Assembly: GCA_947502355.1 (NCBI GenBank)
Contig: CANMZP010000003.1
Span: 62,001-126,000, forward strand
DNA from: an uncultured Thalassotalea sp.
Lineage (GTDB): Bacteria; Pseudomonadota; Gammaproteobacteria; Enterobacterales; Alteromonadaceae
Length of the DNA: 64,000 nucleotides
Reading direction: 5' to 3'
Shown piece after piece: positions 16,556 through 25,999 of the stretch. A program made the translations under genes and the position numbers. Each line of letters begins with the position of its first letter. Position 1 is the stretch's first letter. The notes beneath the pieces are model-generated. The model had not been told where the DNA came from. It made no database searches and was given only the letters and a program-made list of their open reading frames with translations.

Positions 16556-19462
16556 CTACAGCGAGTAATTGATACCAAAATAGTATTCGCGACCAAAGTA
16601 CTGGATGGTACCGGTACGATTGGTGTTACCGAAATAACTCTTGGTAGGTTCATCTGTAAAGTTGTTGGCTTGCAGTAAGAAACGAATGTTTTCGCTGTAA
16701 TCCCAAGATGCTTGGAAGTCCATTACGGTTTCACTGTCAAAGTTAACGACTTGTTCGTTTACGGCTACCTGCTCTGAAACAAATTCATCGCGGTAACGAG
16801 TGCTCCAACGTAATTCTACGTCTTGATATGACCAAAAAGTCGTGGCGGAAAGGACGTTTTCAGATAATCCAGGTAATGATTGTGCTACCGTTTCACCACC
16901 TAAGTCGGTGATATTTTCCACTTCACTTTCTGTAAATGAATAACCAAGGTTTACCCCTAGACCTGACCATACACCCGGTAACATGGAAAATACTTGAGTG
17001 TACGCCAATTCAACACCACGAATGTAACCACCTTCGGCATTATTAAAGGCCGTGGTGTAACTCCCTACCGGGTCAACAGCAACCGGCACACCGGATTCTT
17101 CATCGGTGATGGTTTCAGGAACGTAGTAGCCATTTTCTCTGAAGTTGTAGTTTTCATCGGAGTCGGTTTGAATAAATGAGTCAATATCTTTGTAGAATAA
17201 TGCCGCAACAAAAGCGCCGTCTGTATCTTCAAAGTAACGCTCATAGGAAATATCGTATTGATCAGCGTAGAACGGACGCAAGTACGGGTTATTGGTACTT
17301 GAACCAGAGACTTCACCATCATCATTGATATTAATACTTACATCCGATGCCAAGCGGTTAATTGGCGGACGAGATAACACTTGCGCATATGCAAAGCGAA
17401 GTTGATCGTTTTCCGTTAAGCGGAAGTTCAAGTTTAACGATGGTAAGTAATCCGTGTACGTTTCACCAACAACATCTTTAGCGTAGCGGTCGTTAACCAG
17501 ACCCGCTTCATCAACGATGTATTGTGCGCCCGCTAGAGGATCGCCACCAACGTTAATTAGTGATGTTGCTGATTGATCCGTATCGACCATACGAATGCCG
17601 ACGTTACCCGTAACCGGAATATCAAATAATTCCATGTCCAGATTCAGCATTAAGTAAGCTGAGAATACTTTTTCGTACACTTCACCACTTTGCAGAACCG
17701 ACCAAGCAGTACTTTCATCAAGATTGCCATCAGCATCCGCGCCCCACGTTTGTTGAGGTTGAGGTACACCTTCAGGGAACCAGGCATTTAATGCTTTATC
17801 TAAATTAATGGCTAAGTAACTTGGGAAATAATCAAAGTCACCTTCCCAGTCCACAACCGTCGTCATGTCATCCGTTAAGCGCAAAGGCGGCTGTGATGAT
17901 GAGAACGTGCTGTCACTGCCATACTCAAATACTGAGCGGTCATTTTTGTAAGTGCGATCAGAGTAACGAACCCCAACGTCCACAGAAGATACCCAGTCGT
18001 TATCTAAATCGTATGATAAATCAAGGCGGTAGGCATCTAACTCGTCTTCGTTTTCAAACGGGTAAATACCGTATTTCGACACCATAACACGGTCAATATC
18101 TGAGAATGCCGCTTCTTGACTAAAACCAATATCCGGTAAGTTTAAACCATTTAACTTGTAAGAAATCGAGACGTTAGGGTCGACAACAGGTACGGGGGCA
18201 TTGGCATCTTCAGCAACCAAAGCCCAAAGCAAACCGTTTCTAAATTCACTCTCTGCGGTTGAGCGAGACACATCAAGGCTTGCCGTTAATCTATCGGTCA
18301 ATTGCCATTCTAGGTTTAAGCCGTAGCTGGCAACTTCATCGAAGTCTTGGTTATCATCATTAACAATCTCTACCCGAGACCAACCATTAGACGTACGGTT
18401 AAACGTACCACCTATCACCGTATTACCATCAACAATCGGATTACCAACAGCAGCGGTTTCACCGCCTAATTTTACACGGTAACCACGAGCAAATGACTCA
18501 CTGTCAAATTTCGATAAGAACATATCGGCACGTAATTTAAAGGTATCATTCGGTGCCCATTCAATTGCCCCCATGTACCCGTCACGTGTCTCTTCACCGC
18601 CTAAGTGCTGAAGTTCCATACCTTCACTAAGGTACTCATGATCTGGGTTTTCTTCTGGACCATTGGTATCATTTTCAAGGTAATCAACATCTTTCGTTGC
18701 ATTATACTGCAAACCAATAAATTGGGTTGCGACACTCGGTTGATACAAACGGGCATAACCAACGGAAACACCTAAAGTATCTTCAAGATATTTGCCTTGA
18801 TAAGAAAAGCTGAATCGATGCCCATTCTCTTTAGCCCCATACACTTCAGAGCCACGGTCATTGTGCATACCACGTAGGTTTAAATTGAACTTGTGATCCT
18901 GTTCCATATTTAATGGACTGGCTGTTTTCAGTTCAACCGTACCTGCGGTACCACCTTCAATAAGTGATGCTTTAGGCGATTTATATACAGCCGCTTGTGA
19001 GATTAATTCCGATGGATATTGGTCAAATTCAATACTACGGCTACCACTGGTAGATACCTGCTCTCGACCATTTAAGGTAGAGAATACAAAGCCACCATCC
19101 ATACCCCGAATGTTAATTTCGGCGGCTTGGCCACCCGTACGAACCGCGGATATACCCGGTAATCGAGTTAATGCATCGGCCATAGATACGTCTGGCAAGG
19201 CACCTAAATCATCGGCAGAAATTTGCTCTGATACGGTATCTGCGTAACGTTTTAAGTTAATCGCCTGAATTAAAGAACGACGAAAACCAGTAACCTCAAT
19301 TACTTCGATGTCTTTTTCTTCAGCTTGATCAGCGGAGGGAGTTTGTTGTATTGATTCTTGCGCAGCAGCTTCTTCGGCTAAAACGGCATATGGCGCACCA
19401 AGTGCGACGACACCAGCAAGTGCAAGTCCCAACGTCGTACGGTTGGGTTTGAATAACGACAT
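16556..19462 (-). CDS. TonB-dependent receptor, probable maltodextrin/starch oligosaccharide importer
   Basis: A 968-residue outer-membrane receptor of the Xanthomonas/Caulobacter carbohydrate type. A signal peptide (about residues 1-29, ending AVLAEE) is followed by a TonB-box-like IEVIEVTGF, a plug domain (LGALPDVSMADALTRLPGI, INIRGMDGGFVFSTLNGR), and a long beta-barrel ending in YFGINYSL with a terminal hydrophobic residue pattern. Because it is the first gene of a unit with pullulanase, its likely cargo is branched or linear maltodextrins; that is inference from context. AAGGAAGC precedes the ATG. A near-palindromic LacI-type site lies about 190 bases upstream. Confidence 0.9.
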   Translation of the reverse strand: MSLFKPNRTTLGLALAGVVALGAPYAVLAEEAAAQESIQQTPSADQAEEKDIEVIEVTGFRRSLIQAINLKRYADTVSEQISADDLGALPDVSMADALTRLPGISAVRTGGQAAEINIRGMDGGFVFSTLNGREQVSTSGSRSIEFDQYPSELISQAAVYKSPKASLIEGGTAGTVELKTASPLNMEQDHKFNLNLRGMHNDRGSEVYGAKENGHRFSFSYQGKYLEDTLGVSVGYARLYQPSVATQFIGLQYNATKDVDYLENDTNGPEENPDHEYLSEGMELQHLGGEETRDGYMGAIEWAPNDTFKLRADMFLSKFDSESFARGYRVKLGGETAAVGNPIVDGNTVIGGTFNRTSNGWSRVEIVNDDNQDFDEVASYGLNLEWQLTDRLTASLDVSRSTAESEFRNGLLWALVAEDANAPVPVVDPNVSISYKLNGLNLPDIGFSQEAAFSDIDRVMVSKYGIYPFENEDELDAYRLDLSYDLDNDWVSSVDVGVRYSDRTYKNDRSVFEYGSDSTFSSSQPPLRLTDDMTTVVDWEGDFDYFPSYLAINLDKALNAWFPEGVPQPQQTWGADADGNLDESTAWSVLQSGEVYEKVFSAYLMLNLDMELFDIPVTGNVGIRMVDTDQSATSLINVGGDPLAGAQYIVDEAGLVNDRYAKDVVGETYTDYLPSLNLNFRLTENDQLRFAYAQVLSRPPINRLASDVSININDDGEVSGSSTNNPYLRPFYADQYDISYERYFEDTDGAFVAALFYKDIDSFIQTDSDENYNFRENGYYVPETITDEESGVPVAVDPVGSYTTAFNNAEGGYIRGVELAYTQVFSMLPGVWSGLGVNLGYSFTESEVENITDLGGETVAQSLPGLSENVLSATTFWSYQDVELRWSTRYRDEFVSEQVAVNEQVVNFDSETVMDFQASWDYSENIRFLLQANNFTDEPTKSYFGNTNRTGTIQYFGREYYFGINYSL

Positions 19463-19892
19463 GCTTGCTTCCTTTTATTATTATTAAAGAATAAAAAACC
19501 AATTCACTAAGCAATTGACAATGACGCATTCAACTAAACAGTGAGTCAGTAATTGGGCACCTGTATTTATTGTTACAAGTTACCCAAGTTTCATTACAAA
19601 AAGTTACAGCATCATAATAGGTAATCCTGTAACAAAAATGCAAAGTTATGCATACGTATTCAATAATAGTGAAACTACCTTACATTTACAAAAATAATCG
19701 CCAAGCCTTTTGACTAAAAGGCTGCAAACAAATTGATTAAAAAACTGCAAAAAAAAATTTTTTTGATGTGCATCAATTGCGGTCCTACCAGCGGTGACCA
19801 GAAAATGGGAGTAATAAGAATCTGAGCAGAACTCATTTTAAGGAAGTGCAAACCCTTGACGGATTTTAGACAAGAAATAGGCTGTAAAAGTA
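19463..19892. other. Intergenic region upstream of the TonB receptor
   Basis: About 430 bases without a convincing gene. It is AT-rich, includes a run of A then T residues near 19748-19764, and contains the candidate operator described separately. It must hold the promoter of the receptor-pullulanase operon on the minus strand. No RNA gene was recognised. Confidence 0.6.
19649..19662. promoter_or_regulatory. Candidate LacI-family operator (MalR-like)
   Basis: TGCATACGTATTCA is a palindrome centred on CG with one mismatch per arm pair, the form typical of LacI-family regulators. Its position upstream of the receptor-pullulanase operon suggests control by a maltose-type repressor encoded elsewhere. 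The regulator itself is not in this window. Confidence 0.45.
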
Positions 19893-19922
19893 AAAAGCCC
19901 TAAACAATTGTTCAGGGCTTTT
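19893..19922 (-). terminator. Rho-independent terminator
   Basis: A stem AAAAGCCCT/AGGGCTTTT, with an inner AACAATTGTT palindrome in the loop, is followed by T residues on the minus strand. It lies 33 bases past the end of the glycine-zipper gene. Confidence 0.82.
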
Positions 19923-19954
19923 AGAATAGGTTTTTAGGAATGATTAACTTAAGC

Positions 19955-20359
19955 TTACTTTACTACGACTTCTTCGCCGTTAATGATGTAAACTTCTTTA
20001 CCTTTAACCACACCGGTACATTGTTGGTTTGGTTGTGCACACCAAGCATCAACCACTTGCAGTTCATCATTTGCTTTAATGATGTATCTCCAACCGTAAA
20101 GCATTTGCTTTCTTTTATTAGCTTGGCGTTTTGCGCCAATTAAACCACCGGCAATTTGGGCTGCGTCTTTACCGCTACCTGAACCAAATAAAGAACCAAC
20201 ACCCACACCAACTGCGGCACCTAAAAGAGGCCTACCATCGCTGCCTACTTTGGTGGTGATCACTTCAGATTTTTCAACAACACCTTCGATAACAGATGAA
20301 GCAGCAACTGATGATGTCGCAAATAATAAAGCACTTAAACCGATAATTAATTTTTTCAT
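19955..20359 (-). CDS. Secreted glycine-zipper protein, hypothetical
   Basis: A 134-residue protein with a signal peptide (MKKLIIGLSALLFATSSVAA). A glycine-zipper hydrophobic segment lies at about residues 45-75 (LLGAAVGVGVGSLFGSGSG, AAQIAGGLIG), as in SlyB/Rcs-type outer-membrane zipper proteins. The C-terminal half has two cysteines (CAQPNQQC) that could form a disulphide in the periplasm, and ends EVYIINGEEVVVK. There is no lipobox cysteine. The role is unknown; envelope location is inferred from the signal peptide and zipper. It appears monocistronic with its own terminator. Confidence 0.75.
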   Translation of the reverse strand: MKKLIIGLSALLFATSSVAASSVIEGVVEKSEVITTKVGSDGRPLLGAAVGVGVGSLFGSGSGKDAAQIAGGLIGAKRQANKRKQMLYGWRYIIKANDELQVVDAWCAQPNQQCTGVVKGKEVYIINGEEVVVK

Positions 20360-20538
20360 TGTAATAGTAACCTCAATAATATTGGTTAAAGCATTGTAGT
20401 ATTGGGTCGTTACATACTACCAGACACTCAGAAGACAACGCTTTCGATACCGTATACTATGCTATCGATTTGCGTAATGATTCAATACAAAAGATGTTCT
20501 TAAATGTAACGATTTTTTTACCTGCGTATCCAAAACCT

Positions 20539-20566
20539 AAAAAAAAGGAGCGTGATACGCTCCTTT
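20539..20566 (-). terminator. Rho-independent terminator of upp-uraA
   Basis: On the minus strand AAAGGAGCG/CGCTCCTTT with a five-base loop is followed by a run of T residues, 42 bases after the uraA stop codon. Confidence 0.92.
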
Positions 20567-20608
20567 GGAATTAACTATTCGTTTTAGCTTATAGCCAATA
20601 TTTTTGAG

Positions 20609-21898
20609 CTATTCGTTATGGTGCACTAGATCGTCAACAATTTCCTTTTCTTGCTCAAGCGTTTCTTCTTCAGCTTTTACTTGGGGTAAAAGCAAGTTTA
20701 ACGCGATTGCAACCAAACCACACAAACTTACACCTTGTAGGTTAAAGTCGCCGTTACCAATCGACATTCCACCAATACCAAATACAAGTGTTGTTGACAC
20801 GATAACTAGGTTACGTTGCTCGGCTAAATCTACTTTGGCTTTTACTAAGATGTTCATACCAACACCGGCAATTGAACCAAATAACAAGATAAGAATACCG
20901 CCCATTACTGGTACAGGAATAGTTTGCAGTGCAATACCAAACTTGGCTACAAACGCTAAACCAATCGCGAAAACGGCCGCCCAAACCATAACAATCGGGT
21001 TAAACATTTTGGTTAGCATAACCGCACCCGTTACTTCTGAATAGGTTGTGTTAGGTGGTCCACCAAATAAAGAAGCAACCGAAGTGGCGATACCGTCACC
21101 AAATAACGTACGGTGTAAACCAGGCTTTTTAAGGTAATCTTTACCGGTTACATTACTGATAGCTAAAATATCACCCACGTGCTCTACTGCCGGTGCAATG
21201 GCGACTGGTAACATAAATAAGATGGCGGCAATATTAAACTCTGGCGCGGTAAAGTTAGGAACAGCAAACCAAACCGTTTCAGCAACCGCTTGTGTGTCTA
21301 GCATGCCATTAAAGGCTGCCATAATATAACCAACCAGAACACCCGATAAAATAGGGATTAAACGGAAAATGCCTTTACCCAATGTGGCCACTAACAATGT
21401 CGTAATTAATGCTGACATAGACACGAATAATGCATCGGTATATGGGAATAATTGAATTGCCCCATCGCCCGTTTTACCCGTTGCCATGTTTACCGCTAAT
21501 GGGGCAAGTGCCAAGCCAATCACCATAATAATTGGGCCGGTTACAACCGGTGGCATAATACGGTGTAAAAAGCCTGAGCCTTTTACGCGAATGATTGCTG
21601 CAAGGGCCATATAAAGGAAACCTGCCGCACATAAGGCCCCCATAGTCGATGGTAAACCCCAAGTTTGTACTGAATACGTAATTGGTGCAATAAAGGCAAA
21701 AGACGATGCTAAAAAGATTGGCACCTGACGCTTAGTAACAAATTGAAAGAAGAGTGTACCGATACCTGCTGTAAATAGAGCAACGCTCGGATCAAGACCG
21801 GTGATCAGTGGCATCAAAACCAATGCGCCAAAGGCGACAAACAACATTTGTAAGCCCGCTAAAGCCGTCCGCGCTTTAGATTGAACAGTGTGAGTCAT
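20609..21898 (-). CDS. uraA: Uracil permease (NCS2 family)
   Basis: A 429-residue inner-membrane transporter, the same length as E. coli UraA, that brings in uracil with protons. About 14 hydrophobic helices are visible. NCS2 features include the helix-8 region with Glu (LPVAIAPAVEHVGDILAIS) and the helix-10 region (LFGGPPNTTYSEVTGAVMLTK). The C-terminal tail is acidic and cytoplasmic. It lies downstream of upp in the same direction, the standard uracil salvage arrangement, but a hairpin with T-run between the two genes may lower or regulate its expression relative to upp. Confidence 0.93.
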   Translation of the reverse strand: MTHTVQSKARTALAGLQMLFVAFGALVLMPLITGLDPSVALFTAGIGTLFFQFVTKRQVPIFLASSFAFIAPITYSVQTWGLPSTMGALCAAGFLYMALAAIIRVKGSGFLHRIMPPVVTGPIIMVIGLALAPLAVNMATGKTGDGAIQLFPYTDALFVSMSALITTLLVATLGKGIFRLIPILSGVLVGYIMAAFNGMLDTQAVAETVWFAVPNFTAPEFNIAAILFMLPVAIAPAVEHVGDILAISNVTGKDYLKKPGLHRTLFGDGIATSVASLFGGPPNTTYSEVTGAVMLTKMFNPIVMVWAAVFAIGLAFVAKFGIALQTIPVPVMGGILILLFGSIAGVGMNILVKAKVDLAEQRNLVIVSTTLVFGIGGMSIGNGDFNLQGVSLCGLVAIALNLLLPQVKAEEETLEQEKEIVDDLVHHNE

Positions 21899-21962
21899 AG
21901 TTTTTCCATTTTATTGTTTTTAAAGTTATTACGATTTTCTATTTGAAAATCAGTAGCCCATA

Positions 21963-21990
21963 AAAAACCGAGTTAATAAACTCGGTTTTT
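21963..21990. terminator. Intercistronic terminator-like hairpin between upp and uraA
   Basis: AAAAACCGAGTT/AACTCGGTTTTT forms a perfect 12-bp stem with an AATA loop and T-runs on both strands. Its place between two genes of one pathway suggests partial termination, giving more upp than uraA transcript. Confidence 0.8.
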
Positions 21991-22007
21991 AGAATGCTTA
22001 AGTGGGA

Positions 22008-22634
22008 TTACTTCGTCCCGAAAATTTTGTCACCGGCATCACCCAGACCCGGAATAATATAGCCTTGCTCATTTAAATGACTATCGATAGCGGCGGTGTA
22101 AAGCGTTACATCAGGGTGCGCAGCTTTCATTTTTTCAATCCCTTCAGGCGCAGCAACCAATACTAAGGCTCGAATATCCGTACAACCGGATTTTTTCAAA
22201 ATATCGATGGTTGCGTTCATTGAACCACCCGTTGCTAACATTGGGTCAATGATCAAACCAATACGTTGTGACATATCTGAAGCCAATTTTTCAAAATAAG
22301 TAACCGGCTCTAAGGTTACTTCATCACGGTATAAACCAACCACAGAAATTTTTGCGCTAGGGATTAACTCAAGTACGCCATCGAGCATACCAATGCCTGC
22401 ACGTAAAATAGGCACTACGGTAATTTTTTTACCTTTAATACGCTGTCCCGTGATCTCACCATTCCAACCCTGCATTGGAAATTCTTCCAACTCTAAATCT
22501 TTGGTCGCTTCGTAAGTGATTAAACTACCAACTTCAGCTGCAAGCTGACGAAAATCTTTTGTGCTCATGTCAGCACGACGCATTAAGCTGATTTTATGTT
22601 TTACCAATGGATGAGTAAGTTCATGGACTTTCAT
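22008..22634 (-). CDS. upp: Uracil phosphoribosyltransferase
   Basis: A 208-residue cytoplasmic enzyme that makes UMP from uracil and PRPP; this is the typical family length. Family features are clear: the start [20 protein letters not shown], the region [20 protein letters not shown], the PRPP-binding loop [18 protein letters not shown], and the uracil-binding C-terminus ([18 protein letters not shown]). It is the first gene of the uracil salvage pair with uraA. No attenuator-type leader peptide was recognised upstream. Confidence 0.96.
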   Translation of the reverse strand: MKVHELTHPLVKHKISLMRRADMSTKDFRQLAAEVGSLITYEATKDLELEEFPMQGWNGEITGQRIKGKKITVVPILRAGIGMLDGVLELIPSAKISVVGLYRDEVTLEPVTYFEKLASDMSQRIGLIIDPMLATGGSMNATIDILKKSGCTDIRALVLVAAPEGIEKMKAAHPDVTLYTAAIDSHLNEQGYIIPGLGDAGDKIFGTK

Positions 22635-22832
22635 GATGTTTTCCTGACGTAGTTTAGATTGGTGTAATTTTATATCAAAATCTGCCGTGCTTCCTAGATA
22701 TTTTTCAATTTCTGGCTAAAGAGTTTGACAAATAACAAGATTTCGCAATTTTTATTACAATTTTGCCACACCCAAATAAAACGAACGGTTCGCTATCAAC
22801 TTGTATCGCAAAGGAAATTGGTCGGGTTATTC

Positions 22833-23432
22833 TCAGCTCAACGCTTTTTCAACCAACTCTGCTAATGGTTTGGGCAAGGAAAATGACAAGGCAATACCGC
22901 GTGCCTGTTCGGACATTTTCCGCCATGTTTTTTGCAGTATCCGAATGACTTTTTCATCCGTGTGTTTTGCGGCAAAAGGGGCAAAGTAGTGCTGTAAAAA
23001 AACTAGGCAGGCAACATCTTCGAGCGTTTGACTGTCAGGATTGGATTTTAATTTTTCTTTGCGGATTATCGCGGCGGTTTTATCAGCCTCGTCTTGTTGA
23101 TAGCCCTGTTCAAGCATTAATTCATGGGTAAGTTGTGCATGAAATACGCCAAGCGACTTTCGCCATTGCAAATAGCCAGCGCGGCCTTGAGCAAACTCAC
23201 TGCGCTTTAAATGCCAACGTTTAATATGCTGAGCTCGAACGGCAATATGTAAATACTCTGATGCTTTAGGCCAATAAGCATTAAGACATTCGCTCATTCG
23301 TTGGCCGTAGATCAGTTCTTTAGCAACACGTTGACCATCAACTAACTCACTATTAGGGTCCATTGCATTAATGTGATCAATCGCGGCGATGATTTTTACA
23401 AATATTGGTGAAGCCAACTCATTATGTAACAT
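22833..23432 (-). CDS. DUF4202 family protein
   Basis: A 199-residue soluble protein matching DUF4202 along its length: IIAAIDHINAMDPNSELVDG, ELIYGQRMSECLNAYWP, AVRAQHIKRWHLKRSEF, GRAGYLQWRKSLGVFHAQL, and LEDVACLVFLQHYFAPFA. The conserved His, Arg and Asp residues in these blocks hint at an enzyme, possibly of the HD-like helical type, but no activity is established to my knowledge. ATG 23432 gives the family-like start MLHNELASPIF; the longest frame begins at a TTG seven codons earlier. It lies 198 bases upstream of upp, on the same strand. Confidence 0.85.
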   Translation of the reverse strand: MLHNELASPIFVKIIAAIDHINAMDPNSELVDGQRVAKELIYGQRMSECLNAYWPKASEYLHIAVRAQHIKRWHLKRSEFAQGRAGYLQWRKSLGVFHAQLTHELMLEQGYQQDEADKTAAIIRKEKLKSNPDSQTLEDVACLVFLQHYFAPFAAKHTDEKVIRILQKTWRKMSEQARGIALSFSLPKPLAELVEKALS

Positions 23433-23595
23433 ATTAAAAAACACTTTAAACAAAATTCAACGTAGGTATCGGTTACTCTATGAAAACATAAATAGAACGT
23501 AAATTACATTTTAAAATTGGTTTCTCCCCAAAAGAATACATGACCAATATCCGCAACCACATTAACAACTGACTAAGTGAACAATTAATAAATTC

Positions 23596-25746
23596 ATGCA
23601 CACTAGCGAACTCACTACTGCCATTTTCTCACCAAATGAGCAATCAATAGAACAACGATTTGATAATTTAAATACGCGATATCAATTATTTTTGAAAAAC
23701 TCTGCCGGCTTTTATTGGGAGTGGGATATCACCAAAAACTCGGTATCCTCGACCGATGAATGGAAAAGAGCCCTAGGCAAAACGTATTATAAAAATGGAC
23801 AAGCGATAGAAGAATGGACCGCTCTACTTCACCCAGACGATGCAGAGCGAGTGTTAAGGACCTTAAAACGTCATCTTAAAGGTGAATTAAATGAATATGT
23901 TTGCGAGTATCGTATACAACATCAATCAGGTCATTATCTTCACATAAGAGATACTGGCCATGCCACGTTTAATCGCGATGGTTCGCCGGAGTTTATGTTT
24001 GGCAATTGTATAAATATCACCGATAAGGTTGCTAATACCGAAAAACTAAAACAGACCCAAAAAAGATTAAGTACGATTTTAAGCTGCATGTCTGAAGGGG
24101 TTCTGGTATTTGATTTAAATGAGAAGATCACTTACACCAATGAAAATGTATCTCGCCTTGTCGGACTAAAAGACAAGCAACTTGAAGGCCTGCATGCAAC
24201 CGAAGTTAACCTTAATTTGTTTCGTAGAAATGGTAAGCCTTTTTTACCTGAAACCTTCCCGACCCGGTATACCATTGAAACAGGTCGGCCAATGAAAAAT
24301 GTGATCATGGGTGTTTTTTACCATAATAAATTCACTTGGTTTTTACTAAACTGCCAACCTATGTTCGAAGAAGATAGTAAAGAAATCATTGGCGCGGTGC
24401 TAACCATTGCCGATGTAACTGAAAAACAAAATACCGCGACACAAATTCGACAATTAGCTTTTAATGATCATTTAACGGGTCTTCCCAATAAAATCGACTT
24501 CGAGAAACAGCTTAAAAAGCGTTTTGAAGCTGCTCACTCTGAAGGCAAAGAGTCTGCCCTTTTGATCATTGATGTCGATCATTTTAAGTGGATAAATGAT
24601 TCCGTGGGTCATAAATTTGGCGACCATTTATTAAAACTCATTAGTAAGCGATTAAAATCGCTAAAACGCCCACAGGACTACCTAGCCCGAATACAAGGTG
24701 ATGAGTTTGTGGTGATATTAGAAGACATCAATGACAACTCAAAAGCTCTTCAAATGGCTCAGTTGATTGTCGATGCTTTGCAACAACAATTTCTCATTCA
24801 CCAATATAAGCTAAATGTTAAAGTAAGTATTGGTATACGCCTGTTTAACGATAGAGCAGACACAATAGAGTCTATCATCAAAAACGCAGAATCGGCGATG
24901 TATAAAGCCAAGGAAAAAGGCAGAAACCGAGTAGAGCTTTACCATGATCGGCTAACCGATAAAATAAAGGAATTGCATCAAATAAATAATGCCCTTGAGG
25001 AATCCATTACCAAAAATCAATTGTCTGTATTTTTTCAGCCCCAAATAAACAGTGAAAATAATACAATCGTCGCAGCCGAAGCGCTAATAAGGTGGCAACA
25101 CCCGAAACTCGGATTTGTATCACCTGCTAAGTTTATTGCTATTGCGGAAGAATCAGGAATGATAATTCCAATCGGAAAATGGTTGATTGAACGAGTTTGT
25201 GCGACATTGAGCAACTGGCAACAGCAAGGGCTACCTCTGGTGCCTGTTGCAATTAATTTATCTGCGAAGCAATTTGTCGATAGTCAATTAGCAATGGATA
25301 TTAAAAATGCATTAAATAAATATGGTATTCCGGCTAAACATCTGCATTTAGAAATAACCGAAAGTGTTCTCGCTAACCAAGACTTACAGACCATGAGTAA
25401 CATAAATGAGTTGAGCCAAATGGGCCTTTCATTTTCGATAGATGATTTCGGTACCGGGTATTCTAGTCTTTCATACTTAAAACATTTTAAAATGGATTTT
25501 GTAAAAATTGATAAATCTTTTATCGACAACATTAATCACATTCCGGCGGACAGAGTCATTACCAAAACCATTATTGATTTGGCAAAAAACATGTCCTTAG
25601 GCGTGATAGCAGAAGGTGTTGAAACCAAGCTACAATTAGCAACTGTAAACGCGCTTGGTTGCCATTTAATTCAAGGCTACTTTTATAGTAAACCGTTGCC
25701 TGAAAGTGAGTTTATTGAGTTTATCAAAACAAACATAAATGCCTAA
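23596..25746 (+). CDS. PAS-PAS-GGDEF-EAL cyclic-di-GMP signalling protein (probable phosphodiesterase)
   Basis: A 716-residue cytoplasmic regulator with no transmembrane segment. A PAS fold lies at about 25-145 (GFYWEWDITKNSVSSTDEWK) and a second at about 155-280 (EGVLVFDLNEKITYTNENVS). The GGDEF domain follows at about 285-455 and the EAL domain at about 475-710. The diguanylate cyclase signature reads R-I-Q-G-D-E-F, so the first Gly of GGDEF is Gln at residue 367. This may weaken or abolish cyclase activity. The EAL domain keeps EALIRW, LEITES, DDFGTGYSSLSYLK, KIDKSF and AEGVET, so c-di-GMP hydrolysis is likely. PAS sensing of a small ligand or redox state probably controls it. The gene stands alone and converges with a DUF2986 gene. 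Confidence 0.93.
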   Translation: MHTSELTTAIFSPNEQSIEQRFDNLNTRYQLFLKNSAGFYWEWDITKNSVSSTDEWKRALGKTYYKNGQAIEEWTALLHPDDAERVLRTLKRHLKGELNEYVCEYRIQHQSGHYLHIRDTGHATFNRDGSPEFMFGNCINITDKVANTEKLKQTQKRLSTILSCMSEGVLVFDLNEKITYTNENVSRLVGLKDKQLEGLHATEVNLNLFRRNGKPFLPETFPTRYTIETGRPMKNVIMGVFYHNKFTWFLLNCQPMFEEDSKEIIGAVLTIADVTEKQNTATQIRQLAFNDHLTGLPNKIDFEKQLKKRFEAAHSEGKESALLIIDVDHFKWINDSVGHKFGDHLLKLISKRLKSLKRPQDYLARIQGDEFVVILEDINDNSKALQMAQLIVDALQQQFLIHQYKLNVKVSIGIRLFNDRADTIESIIKNAESAMYKAKEKGRNRVELYHDRLTDKIKELHQINNALEESITKNQLSVFFQPQINSENNTIVAAEALIRWQHPKLGFVSPAKFIAIAEESGMIIPIGKWLIERVCATLSNWQQQGLPLVPVAINLSAKQFVDSQLAMDIKNALNKYGIPAKHLHLEITESVLANQDLQTMSNINELSQMGLSFSIDDFGTGYSSLSYLKHFKMDFVKIDKSFIDNINHIPADRVITKTIIDLAKNMSLGVIAEGVETKLQLATVNALGCHLIQGYFYSKPLPESEFIEFIKTNINA

Positions 25747-25762
25747 CAAAATACATTAACCA

Positions 25763-25921
25763 TTAAGAGGTTTCTTGTTGAGCCGCATCTTCTTGTTGCT
25801 CTTCCATTTTAGCTCGCTCGGCTTTCGAAATATATTTAGGCTTATTGGTCGGGTTGTTTTTAGCGTTGGCCTTTTTGGCCTTGGCTTTTAAAATCGTTTT
25901 AATTTTCTTTTTGCGGTTCAT
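25763..25921 (-). CDS. DUF2986 family small basic protein
   Basis: A 52-residue protein: MNRKKKIKTILKAKAKKANA, then KNNPTNKPKYISKAERAKME and a Gln/Glu-rich end. The Lys-rich start and the KPKYISKAERAK block match DUF2986, a small family found in marine gammaproteobacteria. Its charge suggests nucleic acid or ribosome contact, but the function is unknown. It lies 78 bases beyond the last gene of the DUF3541/ATP-grasp operon on the same strand and could be its last member or a separate unit. Confidence 0.78.
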   Translation of the reverse strand: MNRKKKIKTILKAKAKKANAKNNPTNKPKYISKAERAKMEEQQEDAAQQETS

Positions 25922-25999
25922 GATGTACTCGTAAATAGATTCTCTAATGCACCAGGTTCATAGTGTAAATGATTTCTAATAAAGCTTTTGCTGAAAAAG

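Noticed and set aside
20604-21044. 146-codon ORF antisense to uraA
   Set aside because: Mirror frame of a well-supported gene, with Ser/Pro/Thr-rich composition typical of shadow ORFs.
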